Assembly (NCBI GenBank): GCA_023511795.1
Contig: JAIMAU010000003.1
Location: forward strand, 1-64,000
Origin: Armatimonadota bacterium
GTDB taxonomy: Bacteria; Armatimonadota; UBA5829; DTJY01
Direction: 5' to 3'
Length of the DNA stretch: 64,000 nt
Shown: positions 17,546-26,160 of the stretch, in pieces
Layout of the letters: every line of letters starts with the position of its first letter
Numbering within the stretch: the stretch's first letter is position 1
Position numbers and translations under genes: made by a program
Notes under the pieces: generated by a model
Databases searched by the model: none
The model's input: only the letters and a program-made list of their open reading frames with translations
What the model was told of the DNA's origin: nothing

Positions 17546-18412
17546 ATGGATTTGTCAATTGTTATTGTGAATTGGAACACAAGAGACTATCTAGAGCGCT
17601 GTTTAAAATCGCTCTACACCTACCCGCCACACGCTAAGTTTGAGATATTGGTAGTAGATAATGCTTCAACTGATGGAAGCGCACAAATGGTCAGAGAAAA
17701 GTTTCCCACAGTCACTTTGCTAGCCAACTCGGAGAACGTAGGCTATGCTCAAGGAAACAATCAGGCGATTGAATCGGCACAGGGTGAATTCATACTCCTT
17801 CTTAATCCAGATGTCGAAGTTAAAAACGGAGCACTCGATAATCTTCTAGAATTCGGACAAGCCCACCCTGAAGCAGCAGCTGTGGGGTGCCGACTAGTTC
17901 ACCCAAATGGAAAAGTCCAGCGTTCATGTAGGTCTTTCCCCAAGCCTCTTGGTCTGTTATTTGAATACACCGGCATAAGCAAATTATTTCCCAGAAGCAA
18001 ACTTTTCGGTTCCTACCGAATGAGATATTTTGACTATTCGCATGAGGCTGAAGTAGACCAGCCAATGGGCTCCTGCCTCCTTCTTTCTCGCCAGGCAATT
18101 AAGGATGTAGGCGAGTTTGATAATCAATTCCCGATATTTTTCAACGAAGTTGACTGGTGCTACCGCGCGAAAGAAAAAGGGTGGAAGATATATTTCACTC
18201 CGCTAGCCGAGGTTATTCACCACGGTGGTGCAAGCACAAGTCAAGCACCAGCCCAAATGGCAGTAGAATCACATAGGGCGCTAAAACGCTTCTATGAAAA
18301 GCATTATAGAAATAAACTGCCTATAGTTGTGTATTGGTTCATAATGCTAGCAATCACTGTAAACTCGTTTTTTGTAGCTAGGATGCGCTCCCTTGGAAGC
18401 GAGAAGAAATAG
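17546..18412 (+). CDS. Glycosyltransferase family 2
   Basis: This 288-residue GT-A enzyme begins MDLSIVIVNWNT. The nucleotide-sugar site is indicated by VVDNASTDGS. The DxD-equivalent is NPDVEV. QPMGSCLLLSRQ and WCYRAKEKGWKIYF follow, as in rhamnosyltransferase-like family 2 proteins. A hydrophobic segment near the C-terminus (VVYWFIMLAITVNSFF) suggests membrane association. It probably adds a sugar to a surface polysaccharide. No Shine-Dalgarno is visible; the start is 9 bp after the HAD gene and probably coupled. A close paralogue follows. Confidence 0.9.
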   Translation: MDLSIVIVNWNTRDYLERCLKSLYTYPPHAKFEILVVDNASTDGSAQMVREKFPTVTLLANSENVGYAQGNNQAIESAQGEFILLLNPDVEVKNGALDNLLEFGQAHPEAAAVGCRLVHPNGKVQRSCRSFPKPLGLLFEYTGISKLFPRSKLFGSYRMRYFDYSHEAEVDQPMGSCLLLSRQAIKDVGEFDNQFPIFFNEVDWCYRAKEKGWKIYFTPLAEVIHHGGASTSQAPAQMAVESHRALKRFYEKHYRNKLPIVVYWFIMLAITVNSFFVARMRSLGSEKK

Positions 18413-18413
18413 A

Positions 18414-19358
18414 ATGCAGATTGACTTGTCAGTTGTCATAGTAAATTGGAATACTTGCTCTTATTTGCGGAAATGTCTTGCATCTGTTGAGCTCGATAGA
18501 ATTTCAGCCATGGAGGTTATCGTAGTTGATAATGCATCTGCCGACGGTAGCCAAGAAATGGTGGAGCGTGAATTTCCTCAAGCGAAACTGATTAAAAACA
18601 CCAGCAACTTAGGTTTCTCACGCGCTGCCAATATTGGAATTAAAGCAAGCAATGGACGATATATCTTGCTTCTTAACCCTGATTCTGAAGTCCAGCCTGG
18701 CGCACTTTCTGCATTAGTAAGATTCGCCGATTCAAATCCCAGAGCAGGCTTGCTTGGCCCAAAGATACTAAACGCTGACGGGTCCCTCCAAAGCTCAGCA
18801 AGGCGCTTCCCCACCCCGCTAGCTGCGTTATTCCGAAACACTTTCCTAGGAAGGCTATTTCCAAATAACCAGTATGTTAAGCAATACCTAATGGCAGATT
18901 GGGACCACAGCTCTCCGCGCGAAGTTGACTGGCTTTCGGGTGCAGCGCTTATGCTTCGACGAGAAATGTTGGACGAGATTGGCTTGCTTGACGAGCGCTT
19001 TTTTATGTATTGCGAGGATGTGGATATTGCATATAGGGCAAAACAAAAAGGATGGAAGGCAATCTACTTTTCTGAGGCTAAAATAATCCATTTCCTAGCG
19101 AAAAGCAGTGACCAAGCGCCAAATAAGATGATCTTAACATTTCATCAAAGCATGTATGCATTCTACAAGAAACACTATGCCGATAGGTGGTCGCTCCCAA
19201 TTCGAGTGATTATCCCGATTGGAATTTTCGCACGAGCTACTCTATTCATAGCTAACAACTACATCCAGACATTCTTAAGGCTTCTGACTCTCAGAGGTAG
19301 AAGGGAAGCTATGAAAAAGGAGCAAAGCAGTGAGCCTCAAGCCAATGCCAAAGACTGA
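18414..19358 (+). CDS. Glycosyltransferase family 2 (paralogue of the previous gene)
   Basis: This 314-residue protein begins MQIDLSVVIVNWNT and shows the same motif order as its neighbour: VVDNASADGS, NPDSEV, WLSGAALMLRR and YRAKQKGWKAIYF. A C-terminal hydrophobic stretch (IRVIIPIGIFARATLFIAN) suggests membrane attachment. The ATG directly follows the previous stop; an in-frame TTG at 18393 would add seven residues, but the ATG aligns with the paralogue's start. The end overlaps the next gene by 29 bp. Confidence 0.88.
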   Translation: MQIDLSVVIVNWNTCSYLRKCLASVELDRISAMEVIVVDNASADGSQEMVEREFPQAKLIKNTSNLGFSRAANIGIKASNGRYILLLNPDSEVQPGALSALVRFADSNPRAGLLGPKILNADGSLQSSARRFPTPLAALFRNTFLGRLFPNNQYVKQYLMADWDHSSPREVDWLSGAALMLRREMLDEIGLLDERFFMYCEDVDIAYRAKQKGWKAIYFSEAKIIHFLAKSSDQAPNKMILTFHQSMYAFYKKHYADRWSLPIRVIIPIGIFARATLFIANNYIQTFLRLLTLRGRREAMKKEQSSEPQANAKD

Positions 19359-21393
19359 ACAGCAAGACTATCTGCTGATTTGCCAAGTGTGGATTCTTGC
19401 CATAATTGCATTTCTTGCTCCCTTAATTGGGGGCAAACTCGACCCATTTGGCACAGGAATACTGAGAATACTTGCCCTTTTTACAGGTATGATACTTTTG
19501 GCAAGGGTGTTAAAGAATTCTGCAGAAATAAGAAAAGGCTCTGTGCTTTGGCTCTCTATTATCTTATTTGCTCTAGGACTGCTTTCATTTGCAAACACAG
19601 TATCTATTCACAAAACCCTTTTTTCGGTCCTGAACTTGATGGCATATTTACTGATATTTACAGCTACTGCAAGCCTTCCCGACCAGCGAATGGCGCTCGG
19701 AATACTTGCATCTCTTTTGGCATCCGCATTTATTGTGTCAACACTCGGCGTGAGAGAATACCTTTTGTCCGCAAAGTCAGATTGGCGAACTTTTGCAACT
19801 TTTTTCAACCCAGATTTCCTAGCTGGCTTCATGTCCATGGTCTTGCCAATAATACTGACCTGGTATCTTTCACCAAACCAAAAAGGTATCTCTCTAGCGG
19901 CAGGGGTTGGGTTTCTTGGCATTTTAGGAGCGATATTGCTTACAGGTTCGAGACTCGGCACGCTCTGCGCAATCGGCGGCGTTGTTTTTTGCCTATTATT
20001 CGCGCTAGCCGGCAGATCTTTCCAAAAAACCCAAGCCGCAAAGCTCGTAGCGCTCATTCTACCGTCGCTTTTGGTCCTGACTTTCTTCTCAAAACCCCTA
20101 ACTAGCCGCGTCTCTACACTGCGGTCGGAGTCCTATTCAGGCGCATTTCGCATTGAAACATGGAAAGGCACAATTCGAATTATAAAGGCGCACCCAATTA
20201 CCGGTACGGGACTTGGAACATTTGAGCTGATATATCCCAAATATGCACATGTTGGATTTACGAAGATGGCACATAATAGCTATCTCCAGCTCGCCTCTGA
20301 ATCTGGCATGTCTGCTCCCATCGTTTTAGTGCTACTTATTGGAACTGTTTACCTCTCTCTAATGACTGCTGGGTTAAGACAACAGCAGAGGGATGAATCG
20401 ACCTGTGATGATTGGCTACCGCACAAGCAATTAATGCTTTGTGGCATTCTGGGCGGTGTTGCCGCATCAGTCGCAAGGAATCTTGTTGATTCTGATTGGT
20501 ATATCTCAGCAATTGGTTTCTCATTTGCAGCGATACTTGGCATCGGATTTTCGTTGGCATCAGAACCTTCTTATACTTCCTCAGGACACAAAACACGCAA
20601 AGCTGTAGTAGTTTTCTTATTTTGTCTCACTATCTGCGGCATTATTTTATCGCTACTCGCCATCACGGCACATCAATTTGAGCTTAGAGGAAATTCTTTG
20701 GTGAGAAACGGCAATCTCGACGAAGCAATTTGCGCCTACCGAACCGCCGTGCGGCTTGACTACCTTGACAGTGAGCACATGAGTGTACTTGGGCAAGCAT
20801 ATGCCGCCCGCGCGAGTATTCGGCATGATGCAAGCGACCTTCTAAAAGCAGAACATTTCTTATTGCTTGCTACCAAGCGAACACCAACATCAGCTAAAAG
20901 TTATTATCAACTTGGAAAGCTATATGAGTTTGCCGGCAAAGACAAAGAGGCGTTGAATGCATATCATAAAGCGCTAGCATGGGACCAAAATGCCGTTCAG
21001 GTTCTTTATGCCAAAGCAAAACTTTGCGAACGCATGGGTCGTCCAGACGAAGCTTTAAAGGCCTACCATCGAATGATAGAAATTGAAAACAGCCCATGCG
21101 AGCAAATTAGAGCAATGCCAGAGTTTGTTGAAACTGCATATGTGTTCGCTCATCATGCCATTGCAAAACAACTTGAAAAAGAAGGCAACCTAGTGAGGGC
21201 CGCTCAAGAATACAAACTTTCGCTAGATAGAATAGAACGCTTTGAAAAATCGTTAAAGGAAGTCGGCGATATCCTAGAAGCAAGTGGAAAGCGAGATTTT
21301 CAGCGCGAGTCCGAAATTAGGGAGATTGCTTTAGATTCTCAACGGCGCCTTGATAAACTGAGCAAAGTTGTTATACAATCACCAAACCGCTAG
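19330..21393 (+). CDS. O-antigen-ligase/polymerase-like membrane protein with TPR tail
   Basis: This 687-residue protein has about twelve hydrophobic helices (residues 15-440). The large loop contains GTGLGTFELIYPKYA and HNSYLQLASESG, which match the Wzy_C/O-antigen-ligase signature with its conserved His-Asn. Residues about 445-640 are TPRs. It is expected to polymerise or ligate lipid-linked sugars on the outer face of the inner membrane. I chose the GTG at 19330 because AAGGAG lies 7-8 bases upstream. Together with the two GT2 genes it makes a small surface-polysaccharide unit. The stop is 1 bp from the convergent ZIP gene's stop. Confidence 0.85.
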   Translation: MSLKPMPKTEQQDYLLICQVWILAIIAFLAPLIGGKLDPFGTGILRILALFTGMILLARVLKNSAEIRKGSVLWLSIILFALGLLSFANTVSIHKTLFSVLNLMAYLLIFTATASLPDQRMALGILASLLASAFIVSTLGVREYLLSAKSDWRTFATFFNPDFLAGFMSMVLPIILTWYLSPNQKGISLAAGVGFLGILGAILLTGSRLGTLCAIGGVVFCLLFALAGRSFQKTQAAKLVALILPSLLVLTFFSKPLTSRVSTLRSESYSGAFRIETWKGTIRIIKAHPITGTGLGTFELIYPKYAHVGFTKMAHNSYLQLASESGMSAPIVLVLLIGTVYLSLMTAGLRQQQRDESTCDDWLPHKQLMLCGILGGVAASVARNLVDSDWYISAIGFSFAAILGIGFSLASEPSYTSSGHKTRKAVVVFLFCLTICGIILSLLAITAHQFELRGNSLVRNGNLDEAICAYRTAVRLDYLDSEHMSVLGQAYAARASIRHDASDLLKAEHFLLLATKRTPTSAKSYYQLGKLYEFAGKDKEALNAYHKALAWDQNAVQVLYAKAKLCERMGRPDEALKAYHRMIEIENSPCEQIRAMPEFVETAYVFAHHAIAKQLEKEGNLVRAAQEYKLSLDRIERFEKSLKEVGDILEASGKRDFQRESEIREIALDSQRRLDKLSKVVIQSPNR

Positions 21394-21394
21394 G

Positions 21395-22183
21395 TCAGTG
21401 AACATGGACGCCGAGACTTGATACCACTTCGCTCAAAACAACCATCGAAGCAAAACCTAAGCCAAGGTATATAAAAATTGATATCTTTTCATGCGCAAAC
21501 ATCTCCTTGATGAGAGCAAACCCGACCGTATAAAGGAAGCTCCCAGCCACGAAGCCAAGAATAACGCCTAAGAGCGTTTGCTGTACTTCAAAGAAAAGTA
21601 ATAGCCCGATGAACGCCCCGAAAACGGTTGTAAGTTCAATAAGAAGTGTTATAAAAATTGCCTTTGCCCGCCCATAACCTGAAAGCCGTGCCACACTCAC
21701 AAGTGCAAGCCCTTCGGGGACCTTATGGTACGAGACCGCCAGCAGAATCATTATTCCCACTACAGAAAATGTCCTTGAACCAGCGCTAATTGCCAGGCCA
21801 TCAACAGTGCTGTGGATACTCATTGAAATCATTAGGAGTATCCCCAGCCTCAAATATCCGGTTTCATGTTCGCTTGCCGACGCAGCGCAAGCTGGGCATA
21901 CAAAATATATATACTTTCCAATAGCTGCGAATAAGAGATAACCTGCAACAAGACTCGCTAGCGAAGGCCAGGCGCCAAGAATTTCAACCGTCTCAGGTAT
22001 GATATGCAACACGGTAACCCCAAGAAGTGCACCAGCAGCAAGGCTAACCATTCCACACAACACTTTATGGCTGACTCGGTTCCAGGCAATGCCTACCAAA
22101 CCACCTACCGACGCAGCAGACATTGCAACTACCGCCCGCAAGGCAATTGTATGACTAGGGTCTAATAACGATTGATCATGCAT
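21395..22183 (-). CDS. ZIP-family divalent metal transporter
   Basis: This 262-residue protein has about eight hydrophobic helices. The ZIP signatures are in the middle: IHSTVDGLAIS (HSxxDG) and SYHKVPEGLAL (HKxPEG), whose His, Asp and Glu form the binuclear metal centre. It would move Zn2+, Fe2+ or Mn2+ into the cytoplasm. It begins 4 bp after the P1B ATPase stop, so the two are an operon with opposite transport directions, suggesting metal balance rather than simple resistance. The ATG lacks a good ribosome site, consistent with coupling. Confidence 0.9.
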   Translation of the reverse strand: MHDQSLLDPSHTIALRAVVAMSAASVGGLVGIAWNRVSHKVLCGMVSLAAGALLGVTVLHIIPETVEILGAWPSLASLVAGYLLFAAIGKYIYFVCPACAASASEHETGYLRLGILLMISMSIHSTVDGLAISAGSRTFSVVGIMILLAVSYHKVPEGLALVSVARLSGYGRAKAIFITLLIELTTVFGAFIGLLLFFEVQQTLLGVILGFVAGSFLYTVGFALIKEMFAHEKISIFIYLGLGFASMVVLSEVVSSLGVHVH

Positions 22184-22187
22184 TGGT

Positions 22188-24551
22188 TTATCGAAATCTC
22201 AATAAGCGCATGCCGTTTGCAATGACTAGCAGCGCACTTCCCTCATGGCCAAAGACTCCGAGCGAAAGTTTCAACCACCCTAAGAGTGCCGTACAAACGA
22301 GAACAACAATTATCAACAAAGAAAATGCTATGTTTTCTTTTATAGTAGCAAGTGTTCGCCTACTCAAGCGCATTGCAAAAGGAAGACGACTTAAATCGTC
22401 GGACATCAAAGCAATGTCAGCGGTTTCCAAAGCAATCGGCGACCCTGCCGCACCCATTGCGACACCGAGACTTGCTACTGCCATCGCTGGTGCATCGTTC
22501 ACACCATCGCCAACGACTGCAACTTTATGAAACCTTTCAACTAGCAAACGAACAATATCAACTTTGTCCTGAGGCAGAAGCTCTGCGTAGTACTCGTCTA
22601 CCCCCAAGTCCCTCGCCACTGCCCGCGCGGTAGCCTCATTGTCGCCAGTAATCATCAAAATACGCTCAACCCCTGCGCTTCTCAAGTCCTCGAACGCTCG
22701 CCTAGCCGATTCTCGCACAGTATCCGACAAAGCAATAATTCCCGCAAGCGTTCGATTATAGGCAATCATTACAACAGTCTTGCCATCTTGTTGAAAAGTC
22801 CTGACTTTATCCGTATATTCAGTATACTCTATGCCGAATTGATCCATTAATCGCGTATTACCAACAATGCACACATCGCCGTTTAACTTTGCCGCAGCGC
22901 CCATTCCGGTCAGCGCTTCGAAATCCGTAACCTCATGGGGCTTTATATTCTCCTTACGAGCCTCATGCAAGATCGCCTGTGCCAACGGATGCTCCGACCT
23001 TGACTCTACACCCGCTGCAAGAGACAACACTTGTTCGCGTGTGAAGTTGCCCGCTGGAATAATGTCAGTCACCTTAGCCTCTCCGGTAGTTAGCGTGCCG
23101 GTTTTATCAAATGCCACCACTCGGATTCCACCGGCAGTCTCCAAATGCGTTCCGCCTTTGATTAAGATGCCTTTTTTTGCAGCATTTCCAATCGCCGAGA
23201 CTATTGCCACAGGAGTAGAAATAACAAGCGCACAAGGACAAGCCACAACAAGAAGAGTTAACGCTCTGTAGAGCCAATCTCGAAACATTGCGTTATAAAG
23301 GAGCGGTGGAACCAGAGCAATAACAACCGCCAGCCCAACAACTACCGGTGTATAATACCTGCCAAACAATTCTGCAAATCGCTGAGTTGGCGCTTTTTCT
23401 GCCTGAGCCTCTTCAACTAGATGCAGGATTCTTGCCAGCGTATTGTCTTCGGCGGTGGCAACAGCACGAGCTTCCAATGAACCTCTTTGGTTAATTGTAC
23501 CGGCAAACACCAAGTCTCCAATAGTCTTCTCCACTGGAGTAGACTCGCCAGTAATAGGCGACTGATCTACCGTGGATCTACCCGAGATTACCTCGCAATC
23601 GGTCGGTATTCTCTCACCAGGCCGTATGATTAGAACGTCCCCCGCCTTAACTAAGCTTATATCTACTTGCTCCTCACCACCATTTCGCTTGACAGTCGCC
23701 TTGGTTGGGAAAAGATTAATTAATGAACGAATCGAATCACGCGCTCGTTCAATAGTTCGAGCCTCTAGCGTATTTCCAAGCGAGAAAAGAAACATCACCA
23801 TTGCGGCATCAAACCATTCGCCAATGACAATTGCGCCGATTGCCGCAAGTGTCATTAGAAAGTTCATGTCCAATACGAAGGACCGCAGGCTGTAGAAGGC
23901 ACCCCGAGCCGCATAGTATCCTCCTACCACCACAGAAGCTGCATATAAAATCCGAGCGAGAATGAGCTGATTAGCTGTGGAAAGAGCAATTGCAACTACC
24001 AACAGAAGCCCCGCAATAAATGTTATTGCAACGTGTTTTGTGAAAATTACTTGCTCCGGTGCAATAATCTCGCGTTGCTCACGCTGAGGCTGTCCAGCAA
24101 GCTCAGCCTCTGCTTCCCGAACATCGTAACCTAGCTGACGGATTTTTTTGGCGACGTCTGACGCATTCACAATCCGAGGCTCATACTCCACAGATAGTTT
24201 GGATGCAGCAAAGTTCGTTGAAGCCCATAGAACGCCATTCATGCGGCCAATATTTTTCTCCAGTTTTATGGCACAATCAGGACAGTCAAGGCCAACAAGC
24301 GTAAGCGTCAGGTGCTCAAATCGCTCTCCAATTTCCACTCCTATGTGCTTCGCCCTCCGCTCGACATCTTCCATCCTTGCAAGATGAGGGTCATAAGCAA
24401 GGGTGAGAGTTGAGTTTTCCCTGTCCACCTCAACGGACAAAATGCCTTCTATTTGCAAAAGGGAATCGCGCAACCTGCCCACGCACCGGTCACATTCTTC
24501 ATATGCCGGCGGCAGCAAGACAGGCAGACTTAGCACTTTTTTTTCAGCCAT
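22188..24551 (-). CDS. P1B-type heavy-metal ATPase with two N-terminal HMA domains
   Basis: This 787-residue pump has two N-terminal metal-binding domains, with ECDRCVGRL (about residue 19) and LDCPDCAIKL (about 89). The membrane core follows: ACPCALVIS (the Cys-Pro-Cys of TM6), DKTGTLTTGEA (phosphorylated Asp), RSEHPLAQ (the P1B His-Pro) and GDGVNDAPA. The CPC motif favours Zn/Cd/Pb or Cu transport. TM8 carries GHEGSALLVIANGMRLL, with HEG instead of the DxG of ZntA, and TM7 lacks the ZntA-type Lys; both traits recall P1B-4 pumps. The substrate is therefore open, with Zn most likely given the ZIP partner. A 40-bp palindrome lies upstream. Confidence 0.92.
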   Translation of the reverse strand: MAEKKVLSLPVLLPPAYEECDRCVGRLRDSLLQIEGILSVEVDRENSTLTLAYDPHLARMEDVERRAKHIGVEIGERFEHLTLTLVGLDCPDCAIKLEKNIGRMNGVLWASTNFAASKLSVEYEPRIVNASDVAKKIRQLGYDVREAEAELAGQPQREQREIIAPEQVIFTKHVAITFIAGLLLVVAIALSTANQLILARILYAASVVVGGYYAARGAFYSLRSFVLDMNFLMTLAAIGAIVIGEWFDAAMVMFLFSLGNTLEARTIERARDSIRSLINLFPTKATVKRNGGEEQVDISLVKAGDVLIIRPGERIPTDCEVISGRSTVDQSPITGESTPVEKTIGDLVFAGTINQRGSLEARAVATAEDNTLARILHLVEEAQAEKAPTQRFAELFGRYYTPVVVGLAVVIALVPPLLYNAMFRDWLYRALTLLVVACPCALVISTPVAIVSAIGNAAKKGILIKGGTHLETAGGIRVVAFDKTGTLTTGEAKVTDIIPAGNFTREQVLSLAAGVESRSEHPLAQAILHEARKENIKPHEVTDFEALTGMGAAAKLNGDVCIVGNTRLMDQFGIEYTEYTDKVRTFQQDGKTVVMIAYNRTLAGIIALSDTVRESARRAFEDLRSAGVERILMITGDNEATARAVARDLGVDEYYAELLPQDKVDIVRLLVERFHKVAVVGDGVNDAPAMAVASLGVAMGAAGSPIALETADIALMSDDLSRLPFAMRLSRRTLATIKENIAFSLLIIVVLVCTALLGWLKLSLGVFGHEGSALLVIANGMRLLRFR

Positions 24552-24583
24552 GGATTATCAGACTGCCTCTACGATAGATTGCC

Positions 24584-24623
24584 AAGGCTAAGCATTTGAT
24601 ATGCATATCAAATGCTTAGCCTT
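24584..24623. repeat. Perfect 40-bp palindrome upstream of the P1B ATPase
   Basis: Each half is AAGGCTAAGCATTTGATATG and its exact reverse complement, with no spacer. It lies between the stop of the amidohydrolase gene (24652) and the ATPase start (24551), centred about 52 bp before the ATG. As RNA it would fold into one long hairpin on either strand, but no T run follows on either side. It could be an operator for a metal sensor, a terminator without a T tract, or both. Confidence 0.6.
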
Positions 24624-24651
24624 AGCACTAATTGTGAAAGAGAATTTGATA

Positions 24652-26160
24652 TTAGAGTGTAATGTTGAACACCCGGGTTGCATTCTTATAAAGTATCTTC
24701 TCTTTCTCCTCGAGTGTCAAACCAGCTTCTTCATAGATTCCTGCAATAAAGCCCGGGTGGATGAGGTCGATGTCGCTACCAAAGAGGATTTTGTCTACGC
24801 CTGCAATGTCTATAGAACGTCGGACTTTGTCGTGCTCAAGTACGCTACTGCAAAACTCCATATAAAGGTTTTCCGTACGTCGGGCAGCCTCGGCTGCTTC
24901 GCGCCACGCATCTGCACCTCCATGACCCATAATAATCGGCTGGTCAGGACAGTGTTGTGCAAGCTCTTCTGCCTGACTTGGCATCCCCGCCCCATAAGTA
25001 TGAATGAGGAGGGGCAGGCCAAATTCCTGGATTTTGCGCACCATTGCTTTGGTTTTAGGAGAGTTGATACTGATGCGGCAATAAGCAGGATGAATCTTTG
25101 CGCCGACAAAATTGGGTTTCTTAGCGTATTTTTCCAATTCACGGCATGATGCATCGAAATAGTTTGGGTTTACAGTAATATAGCCTAGAAGCTCTGGATG
25201 ACCCTCAATTGCCTTTTCCATCTGCGCGTTACCCTCAACGAAGTCATAGACAATAGCATAGCTTGATGAAAGAATGACTTTCGAAATTCCACGCCTGCGC
25301 ATTAGGTCAAGGGTGAAATCTACGCCAGTACCTTTCATTGGGAACGGCCACTTGCCATAGTGGGCGTGAACGTCAATAATAGGCGTGCCTTCGAATGGCT
25401 TATCAAGGTTAAGGCTAATCCCACTTCTCGTAGGAAGATCAGGGAAGAGCCTCCGAGCATTTTCAGCGAAAACTAACGCTTTCTGTAAATCTGTAAGATA
25501 TGCCTCGTTGACAGCGTTTAGCGAAGCTCTCATCGAACACGAAGGATGGTTCGACCCAAACAAAAATCGCTCTGCGCCAATAGCTTCAACGCCGACCTTG
25601 AGGGCATCGGGTGTGTCTATAATCTGAGCTTCGATGTAAAGTTGAGGATGTTCGGCACAAACAGCCAGCGCCTCTGCAAGGTTGAAGTAACCAATGCCAC
25701 ACATTATCACAGGGATAGTCGTCCCTTGGACCGCTTGAAGAATTTCAGTAGGGGTTCCACTTCCCGCGCCACTCACAATCAGGGGCATCTGGAGGCTTTC
25801 TAGTGTTCGAAGAATTGGACGGAACATTGCCGACGAAATTCTCCAACCCTGGGCTTCGGGGAAAACTCGGAGAGCCACAAACCCCTGCTTCTTTCGCTTC
25901 TCGATTTCCTCAATGACGCCAATATGCCTGCGGGGATCAACGGTTGCAACTGGCACAAGCTCAGGATGTGCTTGTGCCACCGCATAAGTTTCGTCGTTTC
26001 CCTCCTCTACATCATAACTAACCCCTTTAAGCGAATAGGTTAAGGCAGCAGACACACCGAATTTTCGAAGAGAGTTTAGAAGTGTACCTAGTGATACATC
26101 AGTATCGCGATATGGCAGGAACCCAAAATGGGTGTTTATATCCACAACCGAGAAATTCAT
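24652..26160 (-). CDS. Two-domain amidohydrolase (tandem amidohydrolase-2 fusion)
   Basis: This 502-residue protein consists of two related TIM-barrel amidohydrolase domains. The N-terminal copy (about 1-245) begins VVDINTHFG, where Asn replaces the first metal His, and retains FGSNHPS late in the barrel. The C-terminal copy (about 265-502) has the full motif VDVHAHYG, plus LLIHTYGAG, IIMGHGG and LFGSDID. The C-terminal copy therefore looks active as a metal-dependent hydrolase or decarboxylase, and the N-terminal copy looks degenerate. The start overlaps the aminotransferase stop by 4 bp (ATGA), so the two are translated together. Substrate unknown. Confidence 0.85.
   Translation of the reverse strand: MNFSVVDINTHFGFLPYRDTDVSLGTLLNSLRKFGVSAALTYSLKGVSYDVEEGNDETYAVAQAHPELVPVATVDPRRHIGVIEEIEKRKKQGFVALRVFPEAQGWRISSAMFRPILRTLESLQMPLIVSGAGSGTPTEILQAVQGTTIPVIMCGIGYFNLAEALAVCAEHPQLYIEAQIIDTPDALKVGVEAIGAERFLFGSNHPSCSMRASLNAVNEAYLTDLQKALVFAENARRLFPDLPTRSGISLNLDKPFEGTPIIDVHAHYGKWPFPMKGTGVDFTLDLMRRRGISKVILSSSYAIVYDFVEGNAQMEKAIEGHPELLGYITVNPNYFDASCRELEKYAKKPNFVGAKIHPAYCRISINSPKTKAMVRKIQEFGLPLLIHTYGAGMPSQAEELAQHCPDQPIIMGHGGADAWREAAEAARRTENLYMEFCSSVLEHDKVRRSIDIAGVDKILFGSDIDLIHPGFIAGIYEEAGLTLEEKEKILYKNATRVFNITL

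Noticed and set aside
24601-25149. A 182-codon plus-strand open frame
   Set aside because: It starts inside the palindrome and runs antisense to the well-supported amidohydrolase gene.
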